Shown here: positions 24,295-24,431 of the stretch, in pieces
How positions within the stretch are numbered: the stretch's first letter is position 1
Layout of the letters: every line of letters begins with the position of its first letter
From: an uncultured Bacteriovorax sp.
Lineage (GTDB): Bacteria > Bdellovibrionota > Bacteriovoracia > Bacteriovoracales > Bacteriovoracaceae
NCBI GenBank assembly: GCA_946482295.1
Contig: CAMLRB010000023.1
Location: forward strand, 1 to 24,431
Direction: 5' to 3'
DNA length: 24,431 bases
Notes under the pieces: model-generated
The model's input: the letters and a program-made list of their open reading frames with translations, nothing else
Told to the model about the DNA's origin: nothing
The model's database searches: none
Made by a program: the position numbers and the translations under genes

Positions 24295-24431
24295 GCTTCA
24301 GTTATGTTTTCTCCTGTCTCTAACCGTTGGTTGTTCACCAGCGCCTCAAGCAACGTCTTGGTCTATTGATAAATCTCTTCCCAAAGTCGAAGTTCCGAAA
24401 ACAATGAATTTACTTCCTTTAACCACGTCAT
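24266..24431 (+). CDS. Putative lipoprotein, 5' part only
   Basis: The frame runs open from ATG 24266 to the window edge (55 codons) and overlaps the preceding gene by 29 bases. It encodes MFLFQRLSNKLQLCFLLSLT then VGC-SPAPQA: a basic start, a hydrophobic core and a cysteine preceded by T-V-G, which is an acceptable though not perfect lipobox. Cleavage and lipidation at Cys23 would yield an envelope lipoprotein starting CSPAPQA. The following residues include LPKVEVPKTMNLLPL, with no recognised domain yet. It seems to continue the long operon and may place or transport the operon's product, by inference. Function unknown because most of the gene lies outside. Confidence 0.65.
   Translation, partial: MFLFQRLSNKLQLCFLLSLTVGCSPAPQATSWSIDKSLPKVEVPKTMNLLPLTTS

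Overview
The window is 24.4 kb of AT-rich, densely coding bacterial DNA with 20 complete protein genes and one cut-off gene at each edge. No RNA gene, insertion sequence, CRISPR array or gene-free stretch over 300 bases was seen. The cell is Gram-negative in style: there are exported proteins with Sec signals, an RND-type transporter, a c-type di-haem peroxidase and a lipoprotein signal. The gene mix (LtaS-like enzyme, exported Ppx/GppA homologue, many lipid-modifying enzymes) and codon habits remind me of Bacteriovoracales/Bdellovibrionota. That is inference by resemblance, not proof.

Left part (1-4945): the tail of a cytochrome c peroxidase-like gene runs into a convergent LtaS/OpgB-type membrane phosphoglycerol-transferase-like gene. 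A divergent three-gene operon follows: NTF2/ketosteroid-isomerase-like protein, unrecognised polytopic membrane protein, and a Ppx/GppA-type phosphatase with a signal peptide. Middle part (4947-11866): on the minus strand, a cysteine-free secreted protein of unknown function has its own promoter and a clean intrinsic terminator, followed by an MMPL/RND exporter translationally coupled to an exported alpha/beta hydrolase. A plus-strand fatty-acid-hydroxylase/sterol-desaturase gene then ends tail-to-tail, overlapping a minus-strand sulfotransferase.

Right part (11955 to the window end): an unusually tight plus-strand operon of at least twelve genes, mostly joined by 4-base ATGA overlaps. In order: ferritin-like di-iron protein; acyl-CoA dehydrogenase (ACAD); a stand-alone ACAD C-terminal half; NTP_transf_5-type nucleotidyltransferase; a PEP-utilising-enzyme homologue lacking ATP-grasp; a full PPDK/PEP-synthase/rifampin-phosphotransferase-like enzyme; ThiL/AIR-synthase-like protein; alpha-oxoamine synthase (serine-palmitoyltransferase/BioF type); thymidylate-kinase-like P-loop protein; diacylglycerol/sphingoid-kinase-like protein; a short orphan piece of an AIR-synthase fold carrying GGDT; and the start of a lipoprotein gene.

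My best reading of the right part is a specialised lipid pathway. The oxoamine synthase would join an amino acid to an acyl thioester. The dehydrogenase pair and di-iron protein would modify the chain. The lipid kinase and several phosphoryl or nucleotidyl transfer proteins would build a head group. I do not recognise this combination as a described cluster. Several members look like split or degenerate enzymes working in pairs, which makes it the most promising undescribed system here.
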